A stretch of DNA of 7,495 nt from Clostridia bacterium (lineage in GTDB: Bacteria > Bacillota > Clostridia > Oscillospirales > Acutalibacteraceae): contig JAGACE010000133.1 of NCBI GenBank assembly GCA_017614275.1, forward strand, positions 1 to 7,495, read 5' to 3'. Made by a program: the position numbers and the translations under genes. The notes beneath the pieces were generated by a model. It saw only the letters and a program-made list of their open reading frames with translations. It did no database searches and had not been told where the DNA came from. Below, piece after piece: positions 1-5,729 of this stretch; the first letter of the stretch is position 1, and each line of letters begins with the position of its first letter.

Positions 1-820
1 CGGCGCTCCAGATGACGGTCTTCGAGGGAACGGTTACGATCTCGCCGACCAGGTCATAGACCAGCGCGTCCGGCCGGACCTCGGTGACCTTCGCGTTCAG
101 CACAAGATCCACGCCGAGTTCCGTCAAGATGTCCCCGACGGTGCGGGAGACCTTGTTCGGCAGGTTGGGCACGGGGCGATTCGCATAGTCCAGGCACAGG
201 ACCTTCGTCAGGTACTGCGGCAACGTGTATTTGGCACAGAGCATCGGGATGTATTCCGCGAGTTCGCCGGCCAGTTCGACGCCGGTGAGGCCCGCGCCGA
301 CGACACAGAAGGTGAGGAGCTCTTTCTGCTTCTCTTCATCCGTGATCTTCGCGGCTTCCTCGAAGCACTCGTGGATCTGTTTTTTCAGCGCGACGGCGTC
401 GTTGTAGGTCCAGAAGGGGAAGGCGTTCTCCTCCGCGCTCTTCAGGCCGAAGAAGTTCGGCTGAGAGCCGGCGGCGATGACCAGATAGTCGTAGATGTAG
501 CGATTGACCTTGCCCTGGACCGACTTCTCCTTGAAGTCGATGTCCGTGATCTCATCCACGAAGAAGCTGACGTTGGGGGAGTCCGCGAAGGTCTCCTGCA
601 GGTCGAAGGTGACGGCCTCGGGTTTCCCGCGCCCGGTGGCGGCCGCGTGGATCTCCGTCCGCATCGTGAAATAGGGGTTCTTGTCGATGAGCGTGACGCT
701 GATATTCTTCAGGCTGGCCAGTCGTTTCTCCAGCCGCTTCGCCGTCAGGATGCCGGAAAAACCGGCGCCGATGATGACGATGTTCTTCTGCTGAAAGCTT
801 TGTCTCATACCAAATGCCAT
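1..820 (-). CDS. ndh: NDH-2-type FAD/NAD(P)H dehydrogenase, partial (C-terminus outside window)
   Basis: Likely a membrane-associated flavoprotein that oxidises NADH and passes electrons to quinone or another acceptor without pumping protons. My translation of the minus strand gives 273 residues before the left edge. It has an N-terminal FAD-binding Rossmann motif (IVIIGAGFSG, 14-23), the conserved NPYFTMRTEIHAAATGR stretch (48-64), the DYLVIAAGSQPNFFG motif that closes the FAD site (111-125), and a second dinucleotide fold for NAD(P)H (FCVVGAGLTGVELAGELAE, 171-189). The last residues, TVIWSA, match the start of the family's TVIW(T/S)AG motif. The ATG at 818-820 is chosen because GGAGG at 829-833 lies 8 bases upstream; a second Met at codon 5 is less well placed. 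It follows the 166-residue membrane protein gene on the same strand. The family is clear (COG1252-like), but the electron acceptor cannot be read from the sequence. The usual family length is 400 residues or more, so at least a third of the protein is missing here. Confidence 0.88.
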   Translation of the reverse strand, partial: MAFGMRQSFQQKNIVIIGAGFSGILTAKRLEKRLASLKNISVTLIDKNPYFTMRTEIHAAATGRGKPEAVTFDLQETFADSPNVSFFVDEITDIDFKEKSVQGKVNRYIYDYLVIAAGSQPNFFGLKSAEENAFPFWTYNDAVALKKQIHECFEEAAKITDEEKQKELLTFCVVGAGLTGVELAGELAEYIPMLCAKYTLPQYLTKVLCLDYANRPVPNLPNKVSRTVGDILTELGVDLVLNAKVTEVRPDALVYDLVGEIVTVPSKTVIWSA

Positions 821-848
821 GGGTATATCCTCCAAAATCGGTCAGTAA

Positions 849-878
849 AGCGCTCCGGCCGTTGAGGACCGGAGCGCT
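849..878 (-). other. 10-bp GC-rich hairpin between the two leftward genes
   Basis: AGCGCTCCGG at 849-858 and CCGGAGCGCT at 869-878 are perfect inverted repeats with a 10-base loop. In the leftward transcript the hairpin lies between the stop of the 166-residue gene and the ribosome binding site of the dehydrogenase. Only three U residues follow it in that direction (the last stem base plus two); the longer U-run (880-885) lies before the stem. It is therefore a poor intrinsic terminator. It could be a weak terminator, an mRNA-processing or stability hairpin, or a way to set different expression of the two genes. Confidence 0.6.
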
Positions 879-899
879 GAAAAAACAGTGCAGTGACGC

Positions 900-1400
900 T
901 CAGCGCCGGGCTTTCTCCGGGAAACTGTTTTTGTAGATTTCCAGGAAGTTCGCCCATTCTTTGAGCCTCTGCTTCTGGAGATCGGTCAGTTCATCGTTGC
1001 TGTCGCAGGTTTTGGCGGCTTCGATGTAAGCCATGTAGAACGTTTTGGAACTGTGTTTCAGATCCAGTTCGTGGTCTCCGGCTTTTCGCCCCTCTTTATA
1101 CTCTTTTTTGGCCGCCTTCCAGGCCTTCTTGGGCTTCAGGAAAACGGGCTCGCCGTTCTGGTTGACGCCGAGGGCATAGGCATCTTTGGTTTCTGGATTG
1201 GAAGCGAACTGATCCAGGACACTCTTCTTGACGAGCTGGTCGGAGACAGCGTAGTCCCGGACAGCGGCAAGCGCCTCGGGCGGTTTATAGTATTTGCGCA
1301 GGCCGGCAAACCAGATGACGGCCATGAGCGCGATGTTCAGGATGATGGCAAGGACCAGGCCGATGGCGACGCCCTTTGCGATCTTACCTACTTTGCTCAT
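900..1400 (-). CDS. Unrecognised single-pass membrane protein, 166 aa
   Basis: I do not recognise this family. The protein starts with a short basic stretch (K3, K6, K9), then one hydrophobic segment at about 10-33 (GVAIGLVLAIILNIALMAVIWFAG), then a basic junction RKYYK (35-39). The rest is a soluble, charged domain of about 130 residues. It contains a lysine-rich stretch (about 89-108, KPKKAWKAAKKEYKEGRKAG) and a probable C-terminal helix (about 136-160). There is no cleavable signal peptide or lipobox, and only one cysteine (132), so it looks like an N-terminally anchored protein. The start is supported by GAGGGA at 1407-1412, six bases upstream. It is less GC-rich and richer in lysine than its neighbours. 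It is the first gene of a leftward pair with the NDH-2-type dehydrogenase, which might suggest a membrane or redox partnership, but nothing in the sequence shows a function. Confidence 0.72.
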   Translation of the reverse strand: MSKVGKIAKGVAIGLVLAIILNIALMAVIWFAGLRKYYKPPEALAAVRDYAVSDQLVKKSVLDQFASNPETKDAYALGVNQNGEPVFLKPKKAWKAAKKEYKEGRKAGDHELDLKHSSKTFYMAYIEAAKTCDSNDELTDLQKQRLKEWANFLEIYKNSFPEKARR

Positions 1401-1445
1401 TCTATTTCCCTCACTTTTCGTGAAATTAGAACAGTATTCTCTGTT

Positions 1446-1454
1446 ATTTTATCA
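1446..1454 (-). promoter_or_regulatory. Candidate extended -10 promoter for the leftward gene pair
   Basis: Read on the minus strand, this is TGA followed by TAAAAT, which fits the extended -10 pattern TGnTAnnnT. There is no good -35 box 17-18 bases upstream, where the strand is pyrimidine-rich. Transcription would begin near 1439, giving a leader of about 40 bases before the ATG at 1400. An inverted repeat (AACAG, 6 bases, CTGTT; 1430-1445) lies directly over the predicted start site and could be an operator. No biochemical evidence is implied. Confidence 0.35.
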
Positions 1455-1510
1455 TAGAAAAGAAAAAAGAAAAAGCAGTATTTTTTCCTGCGGCGCATCG
1501 CCCGGATACC

Positions 1511-1540
1511 TTGACTTTTGCGCTCCATAAGGAATATACT
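1511..1540 (+). promoter_or_regulatory. Vegetative promoter of ilvE
   Basis: TTGACT (1511-1516) and TATACT (1535-1540) are separated by 18 bases. Each differs from the housekeeping-sigma consensus at one position. Transcription should start near 1546-1548, which leaves a leader of only about 28 bases before the ilvE ATG. That is too short for a T-box or riboswitch, so any control of ilvE probably acts at the promoter. The promoter also rules out the in-frame TTG at 1518 as a translation start, because that codon lies upstream of the -10 box. Confidence 0.8.
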
Positions 1541-1574
1541 TTTTCTTAGTTTTATTATAAATGGAGGCATCTTT

Positions 1575-2639
1575 ATGGATATCAGAATCGAAAAAGCTGC
1601 GACTCTCAAAGCCAAACCCACCGACGAGAGCAAACTCGGCTTCGGCAACATCTTCACGGACCACATGTTCGTCATGGAGTATGACGAGGGCATGGGCTGG
1701 CACGATGCACGCATCGTTCCTTACGGCCCCTTCTCTCTGGACCCGGCCTGTGTCGTGTTCCACTATGCCCAGGAGATCTTCGAGGGCATGAAGGCGTACC
1801 GCACCGCCGACAACCGCATCCAGCTGTTCCGCCCGGACTGCAACGCGAGCCGTATGAACGACTCTGCGGACCGTCTGTGCATCCCGAACATCCCCGTTGA
1901 GGATTTCATCCAGGCCGTCAAGACTCTGGTCGAAGTGGAGAAGGACTGGGTCCCGCACTCCGACGGCGCCTCCCTGTACATCCGTCCGTTCACCTTCGCG
2001 GCAGACGTCACGCTCGGCGTCCACGCGTCCAAGAAATACATCTTCTGCATCATCTGCTCGCCGTCCGGCGCTTACTATGCAGAGGGCATCAACCCCGTCC
2101 GCATCTATGTTGAGGACGAGTTCATCCGCGCGGCGCCCGGCCTCACCGGTTTCACCAAGTGCGGCGGCAACTACGCGGCTTCCATCCTCGCCGGCGACCA
2201 GGCCGAGAAGCTGGGCTACGCTCAGGTCCTGTGGCTGGACGGCGTGGAGAAGAAGTATGTGGAAGAAGTCGGCTCCATGAACATCATGTTCAAGATCGAC
2301 GGCGAGATCTACACCGCGCCCTGTGAAGGCACCGTCCTGCCCGGCGTCACCCGCCGCTCCATCATCGAACTGTGCAAGGACTGGGGCTACACCGTCCATG
2401 AAGAGCACCTGGCCATCGCGGACCTCATGCAGGCCGCCAAAGAGGGCAAACTGGAAGAGGTCTTCGGCTGCGGCACCGCTGCTGTCGTCTCTCCGGTCAA
2501 GGAGCTCAAGTGGAAAGATGAAGTCGCTTACATCGGCGACGGCCAGATCGGCGAGCTGACCCAGAAGCTCTACGACACCCTCACCGGCATCCAGTGGGGC
2601 AAGATCGAAGACACCAAGGGCTGGACCGTCGAGGTCTGA
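1575..2639 (+). CDS. ilvE: Branched-chain amino acid aminotransferase (type II ilvE), 354 aa
   Basis: A cytoplasmic, PLP-dependent fold-type IV aminotransferase. It interconverts leucine, isoleucine and valine with their 2-oxo acids, using glutamate/2-oxoglutarate as partner, and is the last step of branched-chain amino acid synthesis. Visible family marks are the N-terminal GFGNIFTDHMF (22-32), FHYAQEIFEGMKAYR (62-76), the substrate-side YIRPF (135-139), the PLP-binding lysine K195 in GFTKCGGNYAAS, the EEVGSMN motif (230-236) with the glutamate that contacts the PLP ring nitrogen, and the phosphate-binding GTAAVVSPV (300-308). The length of 354 is normal for the eukaryote-like/type II branch, which is longer than the E. 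coli type (about 309). The start at 1575 has GGAGG at 1563-1567, seven bases upstream. The strongly biased codons suggest high expression. It has its own promoter and terminator, so it appears monocistronic and separate from the purine operon downstream. All key residues are present. Confidence 0.96.
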   Translation: MDIRIEKAATLKAKPTDESKLGFGNIFTDHMFVMEYDEGMGWHDARIVPYGPFSLDPACVVFHYAQEIFEGMKAYRTADNRIQLFRPDCNASRMNDSADRLCIPNIPVEDFIQAVKTLVEVEKDWVPHSDGASLYIRPFTFAADVTLGVHASKKYIFCIICSPSGAYYAEGINPVRIYVEDEFIRAAPGLTGFTKCGGNYAASILAGDQAEKLGYAQVLWLDGVEKKYVEEVGSMNIMFKIDGEIYTAPCEGTVLPGVTRRSIIELCKDWGYTVHEEHLAIADLMQAAKEGKLEEVFGCGTAAVVSPVKELKWKDEVAYIGDGQIGELTQKLYDTLTGIQWGKIEDTKGWTVEV

Positions 2640-2654
2640 TTTTCCGCCGATTCC

Positions 2655-2684
2655 AAAAAGTTGCGGAAAACCCTGCGGCTTTTT
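2655..2684 (+). terminator. Intrinsic terminator after ilvE
   Basis: AAAAAGTTGC (2655-2664) can pair with GCGGCTTTTT (2675-2684), including two G-U pairs, leaving a 10-base loop and a run of five U residues at the 3' side. An overlapping perfect 8-bp hairpin, TTTTCCGC (2640-2647) with GCGGAAAA (2663-2670), begins one base after the stop codon and would compete with it. The position directly after ilvE and before a new promoter fits transcription termination, although the stem is not very GC-rich. Confidence 0.6.
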
Positions 2685-2698
2685 GTATCATCTATATA

Positions 2699-2727
2699 TT
2701 GACGTTTATCGTCCTTTCATGCATAAT
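2699..2727 (+). promoter_or_regulatory. Promoter of the purE-purD operon
   Basis: TTGACG (2699-2704) and CATAAT (2722-2727) are 17 bases apart, each one mismatch from consensus. The predicted start site is around 2734-2736, giving a leader of about 77 bases before purE. The local sequence is AT-rich compared with the surrounding genes. I see no match to the Bacillus PurR box, so the purine-dependent regulator, if any, is not evident. Confidence 0.65.
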
Positions 2728-2741
2728 ATTTTGTGGAATAG

Positions 2742-2781
2742 GGCAGTCTCGAAGTCTCTGCTTGGGGACTGCCTTCTTTTT
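2742..2781 (+). terminator. Terminator-like hairpin (possible attenuator) in the purE leader
   Basis: GGCAGTCTC (2742-2750) pairs with GGGACTGCC (2765-2773) over nine base pairs, with one G-U pair and a 14-base loop. It is followed by a pyrimidine tract (2774-2783) that contains five U residues (2777-2781). The hairpin lies only about 7 bases after the predicted transcription start and 30 bases before the purE ATG, where an intrinsic terminator would shut off the whole operon unless disrupted. The repeat AGTCTC (2745-2750 and 2753-2758) lets the 3' arm pair in a second, shorter register. It could instead be a 5'-stabilising hairpin, or, if the promoter is elsewhere, a second terminator for ilvE. 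Confidence 0.55.
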
Positions 2782-2800
2782 CTCCAAAACTACTGAATCA

Positions 2801-2811
2801 GGGAGGCTGCC
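2801..2811 (+). promoter_or_regulatory. purE ribosome binding site, complementary to the leader hairpin arm
   Basis: GGGAGG at 2801-2806 is a strong Shine-Dalgarno sequence 5 bases before the purE ATG. The stretch GAGGCTGCC (2803-2811), which includes part of this site and touches the start codon, is complementary over nine bases (one G-U pair) to GGCAGTCTC at 2742-2750, the 5' arm of the upstream terminator-like hairpin. The site as a Shine-Dalgarno is secure; the regulatory pairing is an inference. Confidence 0.6.
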
Positions 2812-3306
2812 ATGAAAAAAGTTGCAGTCATCATGGGCTCCGACAGCGATCTGCCTGTCGTGGAAAAGGGAATCGAAGTCCTGAAGAGCTTCGGCGTTCC
2901 CACCGAGGTCCATGTCTTTTCCGCCCACAGAACTCCCGTGGAATGCGCGGAGTTCACCCGCAGCGCCCGCGAGAACGGGTTCGGCGTCATCATCGCCGCG
3001 GCCGGTATGGCCGCGCACCTGGCCGGCGCCATCGCAGCGAACACCACGCTGCCCGTCATCGGCATCCCCTGCAAGGGGCCGAACTTTGACGGCATGGACG
3101 CGCTTCTCTCGACGGTCCAGATGCCCTCCGGCATCCCGGTGGCCACTGTTGCAGTAGGCGGCGCGAAGAACGCCGCGCTGCTCGCCTGTCAGATCCTTGC
3201 CGTCGAAGACAAGGAGCTCCAGGAAAAATTAGACAATGACAGAAAGTCCTCGGCAGACACTGTTCTGCAGAAGGACCGGACTGTTACCGACAAATACAGC
3301 TCGTGA
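2812..3306 (+). CDS. purE: Class I PurE, N5-carboxyaminoimidazole ribonucleotide mutase, 164 aa
   Basis: A cytoplasmic enzyme of de novo purine synthesis, usually an octamer. Class I enzymes move the carboxyl group of N5-CAIR to carbon 4 to give CAIR. Diagnostic motifs are the phosphate-binding VIMGSDSDLP (6-15), SAHRTP (37-42) with the catalytic-region histidine H39, AAAGMAAHLAGAIAA (62-76), PVIGIPCKG (81-89), and the C-terminal GGAKNAALLACQIL (116-129). SAHRTP, rather than the SAHKT of direct AIR carboxylases (class II), places it in class I. The length of 164 is typical. The only sensible start is the ATG at 2812 with GGGAGG upstream. It is the first gene of the operon. PurK, which normally makes N5-CAIR for class I PurE, is not beside it; it may lie elsewhere on the chromosome, or the enzyme may rely on high CO2. 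The stop codon lies in the loop of a terminator-like hairpin. Confidence 0.96.
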   Translation: MKKVAVIMGSDSDLPVVEKGIEVLKSFGVPTEVHVFSAHRTPVECAEFTRSARENGFGVIIAAAGMAAHLAGAIAANTTLPVIGIPCKGPNFDGMDALLSTVQMPSGIPVATVAVGGAKNAALLACQILAVEDKELQEKLDNDRKSSADTVLQKDRTVTDKYSS

Positions 3307-3320
3307 TACGGGCTGTTTTT
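3296..3320 (+). terminator. Terminator-like hairpin spanning the purE stop codon
   Basis: ACAGCTCG (3296-3303) pairs with CGGGCTGT (3309-3316) over eight base pairs (one G-U) around a tight five-base loop, TGATA, whose first three bases are the purE stop codon. Five U residues (3316-3320, the first in the stem) follow at once. This is the most terminator-like shape in the window by loop size and U-run, yet it lies between purE and purM, which should be co-transcribed. A ribosome ending purE translation would cover the 5' arm, so it may act as a partial or translation-sensitive terminator. I see no promoter between it and purM. Confidence 0.6.
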
Positions 3321-3348
3321 GCGTCATAACACTTAGGAGGACATCGTT

Positions 3349-4389
3349 ATGCTCAATTCGAAATCGGACGCATACGCTGCTGCCGGAGTCGATATCACCG
3401 CGGGGTACAAAGCGGTCGAACTCATGAAAACACACATCGCCAGAACGGTGACGGACGGCGTGCTGTCCGGCATCGGCGGCTTTGGCGGCCTGTTCGAACT
3501 CGATCTGGAGGGCATCGAAAAGCCGGTGCTCTGCTCGGGGACCGACGGCGTCGGGACCAAACTGAAGATCGCGTTCCTCATGGACAAACATGACACGGTC
3601 GGCATCGACTGTGTGGCCATGTGCGTCAACGACATCATCTGTGTCGGCGCCAAGCCTCTGGTGTTCCTGGATTACATCGCCTGCGGGAAGAACATCCCCG
3701 AGCGCATCGCGCAGATCGTGGCCGGCGTGGCCGAGGGTTGTGTGCAGTCCGGCGCCGCCCTGTCCGGCGGAGAGACGGCGGAGATGCCCGGCTTCTACCC
3801 GGAGGACGAATACGACCTGGCCGGGTTCGCTGTAGGTGTGGTCGACAAGGACAAGATCCTGGACAACACCACCATGCAGGAGGGGGACGTCATCATCGGC
3901 CTGCCCTCCAGCGGCGTCCATTCGAACGGCTTCTCCCTGGTCCGCAAGGTCTTCGATGTGGAGAACACGGACCTGAAGACCCCGCTGCCCGAGCTGAACG
4001 GCAAGTCCCTGGGCGAGGCTCTGCTCGAGCCCACGAAGATCTACGTCAAACCCATCCTGGCCCTGCTGGAAGAGGTCCACGTCTCGGCCATCTCCCACAT
4101 CACAGGCGGCGGGTTCTACGAGAACATCCCGCGGTCCATCCCGGACGGGTATAAAGCCGTGGTCAACAAGGCCGCCGTCAAAGTGCTGCCCATCTTCAAA
4201 CTCCTCCAGGAGCGCGGCGGCATCTCCGAACACGACATGTTCAACACCTACAACATGGGCGTCGGCATGGCCGTCGTCGTCCCGAAGGACGAGGCGGACA
4301 AGGCCCTGAAGGTCCTGAAGGCCAACGGGGAAGACGCCTACGTCATCGGATATATCGCCAAAGGGGAGGAGAAGATCGAGTTATGCTGA
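3349..4389 (+). CDS. purM: Phosphoribosylformylglycinamidine cyclo-ligase (AIR synthetase), 346 aa
   Basis: Catalyses the ATP-dependent ring closure of FGAM to AIR, the fifth step of purine synthesis, as a cytoplasmic homodimer of the PurM/PurL/SelD fold. Family marks in order are the glycine-rich [10 protein letters not shown] (42-51), the ATP-binding [10 protein letters not shown] (64-73), AMCVNDI (90-96), [12 protein letters not shown] (139-150), [17 protein letters not shown] (184-200), [13 protein letters not shown] (250-262) and the C-terminal [12 protein letters not shown] (297-308). The length of 346 is the usual one. The start has AGGAGG at 3335-3340, eight bases upstream. Its stop overlaps the start of purN by seven bases (ATGCTGA, 4383-4389), so the two are probably translationally coupled. 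Its product feeds PurE (through N5-CAIR), and its substrate comes from PurL, which is not in the window. Confidence 0.97.
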   Translation: MLNSKSDAYAAAGVDITAGYKAVELMKTHIARTVTDGVLSGIGGFGGLFELDLEGIEKPVLCSGTDGVGTKLKIAFLMDKHDTVGIDCVAMCVNDIICVGAKPLVFLDYIACGKNIPERIAQIVAGVAEGCVQSGAALSGGETAEMPGFYPEDEYDLAGFAVGVVDKDKILDNTTMQEGDVIIGLPSSGVHSNGFSLVRKVFDVENTDLKTPLPELNGKSLGEALLEPTKIYVKPILALLEEVHVSAISHITGGGFYENIPRSIPDGYKAVVNKAAVKVLPIFKLLQERGGISEHDMFNTYNMGVGMAVVVPKDEADKALKVLKANGEDAYVIGYIAKGEEKIELC

Positions 4390-4997
4390 AAGCCAACATC
4401 GCGGTCTTCGTCTCCGGCGGCGGCACGAACCTCCAGGCCCTCATCGACGCGCAGCAGCGTGGCGAGATCCACAGCGGAGAGATCAAAGTGGTGGTCTCCA
4501 GCCAGCGGGACGCCTACGCGCTGACCCGCGCAGCCAACGCCGGCATCCCCGGCGTGGCGGTCCCGAAGAAGGAACTCGGCAGCCAGGAGGCCTTTGAGGC
4601 CGAACTGCTGAAGGTCCTGGACGAATACGACATCGACCTCATCGTGCTGGCCGGCTTCCTGTCCATCCTGTCTAAGGACTTCACGGACCGGTATCCGAAG
4701 CGCATCATCAACGTGCACCCGGCCCTCATCCCGAGCTTCTGCGGCAAGGGCTACTACGGCCTGAAGGTCCACGAGGAAGCGCTCAAGTACGGCGTCAAAG
4801 TCAGCGGCGCCACCGTCCACTACGCCAACGAGGTGCCGGACGGGGGACAGATCATTTACCAGAAAGCGGTGGACGTCCTCCCGGACGATACACCGGAAGT
4901 GTTACAACGCAGGATCATGGAACAGTGCGAGTGGGTCCTTCTCCCGAAGGCCGCCGAGTTCGTCTGCAGTGAAATCGTAAAGGAGAAACAGGCATGA
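4383..4997 (+). CDS. purN: Phosphoribosylglycinamide (GAR) formyltransferase, 204 aa
   Basis: Transfers a formyl group from 10-formyl-tetrahydrofolate to GAR to give FGAR, the third step of purine synthesis, in the cytoplasm. Visible marks are the nucleotide-side loop [11 protein letters not shown] (10-20), [12 protein letters not shown] (86-97), the catalytic asparagine and histidine in INVHPALIP (N110, H112; E. coli N106 and H108), and the catalytic aspartate in VPDGGQII (D153; E. coli D144). The segment SFCGKGYYG (118-126) stands where many enzymes have a shorter PG(L/A)H loop; I recall this form from Clostridia relatives. The length of 204 is normal. The start overlaps the end of purM; the nearest purine-rich site, GGGGAGG (4363-4369), is 13 bases away, a little far, so coupling to purM translation probably matters. 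Its stop overlaps the purO start as ATGA (4994-4997). Confidence 0.96.
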   Translation: MLKANIAVFVSGGGTNLQALIDAQQRGEIHSGEIKVVVSSQRDAYALTRAANAGIPGVAVPKKELGSQEAFEAELLKVLDEYDIDLIVLAGFLSILSKDFTDRYPKRIINVHPALIPSFCGKGYYGLKVHEEALKYGVKVSGATVHYANEVPDGGQIIYQKAVDVLPDDTPEVLQRRIMEQCEWVLLPKAAEFVCSEIVKEKQA

Positions 4998-5716
4998 ACA
5001 TCTATGACATCCGCACCATGGGAGACACCTTCCGGGGCAACGAGTACGTCGGCCGCGGCATCGTCATCGGCAAGACCGAAGACGGCACGAAGGCCGCCAT
5101 CGCGTACTTCATCATGGGCCGTTCCGAGAACAGCCGCAACCGTGTCTTCAAGGAAGCCGACAACGGCGAAGTCATCATCTTCCCGTTCGACGAGTCCAAA
5201 GTGGAGGACCCGAGCCTCATCATCTATTCGCCCATCAAGAAGTTCGGAGAGAACACCATCGTCACCAACGGCGACCAGACCCAGACCATCTACGACTTCC
5301 TGAAGGACGGCAAATGCTTCCACCGCGCGCTGAACACCCGCTGCTTTGAGCCGGACGGCCCGAACTGGACGCCGCGCATCTCCGGCATCGTGTACCGTGA
5401 GGACGGAGACTTCGACTATCAGATGAGCATTCTGAAGTCCGGCGATCCGGACGGCACCGTGTGCAACCGGTTCCTCTTCTCCTACAAGCCCGTCGCCGGC
5501 CTCGGCCACTTCCTCCACACCTATGTGGAGAACGGGGATCCGATCCCCACGTTCCAGGGCGAGCCGGAGCGCGTATCCATCCCGAACGATATCGACGAGT
5601 TCTTCAACGACATCTGGACGAACCTGGACGAGGACAACAAGATCTCCCTGTACGTCCGGTACATCGACCTCGCCACCGGCAAGGAAGAGAACCGTCTTGT
5701 CAATAAAAACCAGTAA
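4994..5716 (+). CDS. purO: PurO-type IMP cyclohydrolase, 240 aa
   Basis: Likely closes the ring of FAICAR to IMP, the last step of purine synthesis, replacing the N-terminal domain of ordinary PurH. The sequence resembles the archaeal PurO family (Pfam IMP_cyclohyd; a fold related to Ntn hydrolases). EYVGRGIVIGKTEDGTKAAI (17-36) corresponds to the YVGR...G start of archaeal PurO. It is followed by the conserved MGRSENSRNRVF (41-52), IIYSPIK (76-82), TNGDQT (91-96), NWTPRISGI (124-132) and a C-terminal GLGHFLHTY (169-177). It is longer than archaeal PurO (about 200 residues), with about 17 extra residues before YVGR. The start at 4994 overlaps the purN stop (ATGA) and has AAGGAG at 4980-4985 eight bases upstream; the later Met 9 lacks such a site. 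The adjacent AICAR transformylase lacks a cyclohydrolase domain, which strongly supports the assignment. Archaeal PurO needs no free N-terminal nucleophile, so the extended N-terminus is not a problem. Confidence 0.88.
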   Translation: MNIYDIRTMGDTFRGNEYVGRGIVIGKTEDGTKAAIAYFIMGRSENSRNRVFKEADNGEVIIFPFDESKVEDPSLIIYSPIKKFGENTIVTNGDQTQTIYDFLKDGKCFHRALNTRCFEPDGPNWTPRISGIVYREDGDFDYQMSILKSGDPDGTVCNRFLFSYKPVAGLGHFLHTYVENGDPIPTFQGEPERVSIPNDIDEFFNDIWTNLDEDNKISLYVRYIDLATGKEENRLVNKNQ

Positions 5717-5729
5717 GGAGCGCTGACCC

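Noticed and set aside
371..865. 164-codon plus-strand frame over the NDH-2 gene
   Set aside because: The minus strand carries clear FAD- and NAD-binding motifs across the same bases; the plus-strand translation has no family features.
1541..1574. T-box or leader-peptide attenuator for ilvE
   Set aside because: The strong promoter at 1511-1540 leaves only about 28 bases of leader, with no hairpin, no T-box sequence and no coding leader.
1518..1574. TTG start extending ilvE by 19 residues
   Set aside because: The codon lies within the promoter spacer, has no ribosome binding site, and the ATG at 1575 has an ideal one.
2699..2713. Small dyad GACG-5-CGTC in the purE promoter as a repressor site
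   Set aside because: The arms are only four bases, no PurR box consensus is present, and a match of this size is expected by chance.
2690..2811. Purine (guanine/adenine) riboswitch before purE
   Set aside because: A few words (ATAATA, GTCTCTGC) recall the riboswitch core, but the P2 and P3 stems and the conserved three-way junction are missing. The predicted start site also leaves too short a leader.
3229..4233. 334-codon open frame on the minus strand opposite purM, and similar long antisense frames opposite ilvE (1452-2408), purN (4338-4820) and purO (4856-5749)
   Set aside because: All mirror real plus-strand genes, lack recognisable motifs and show the same biased composition.
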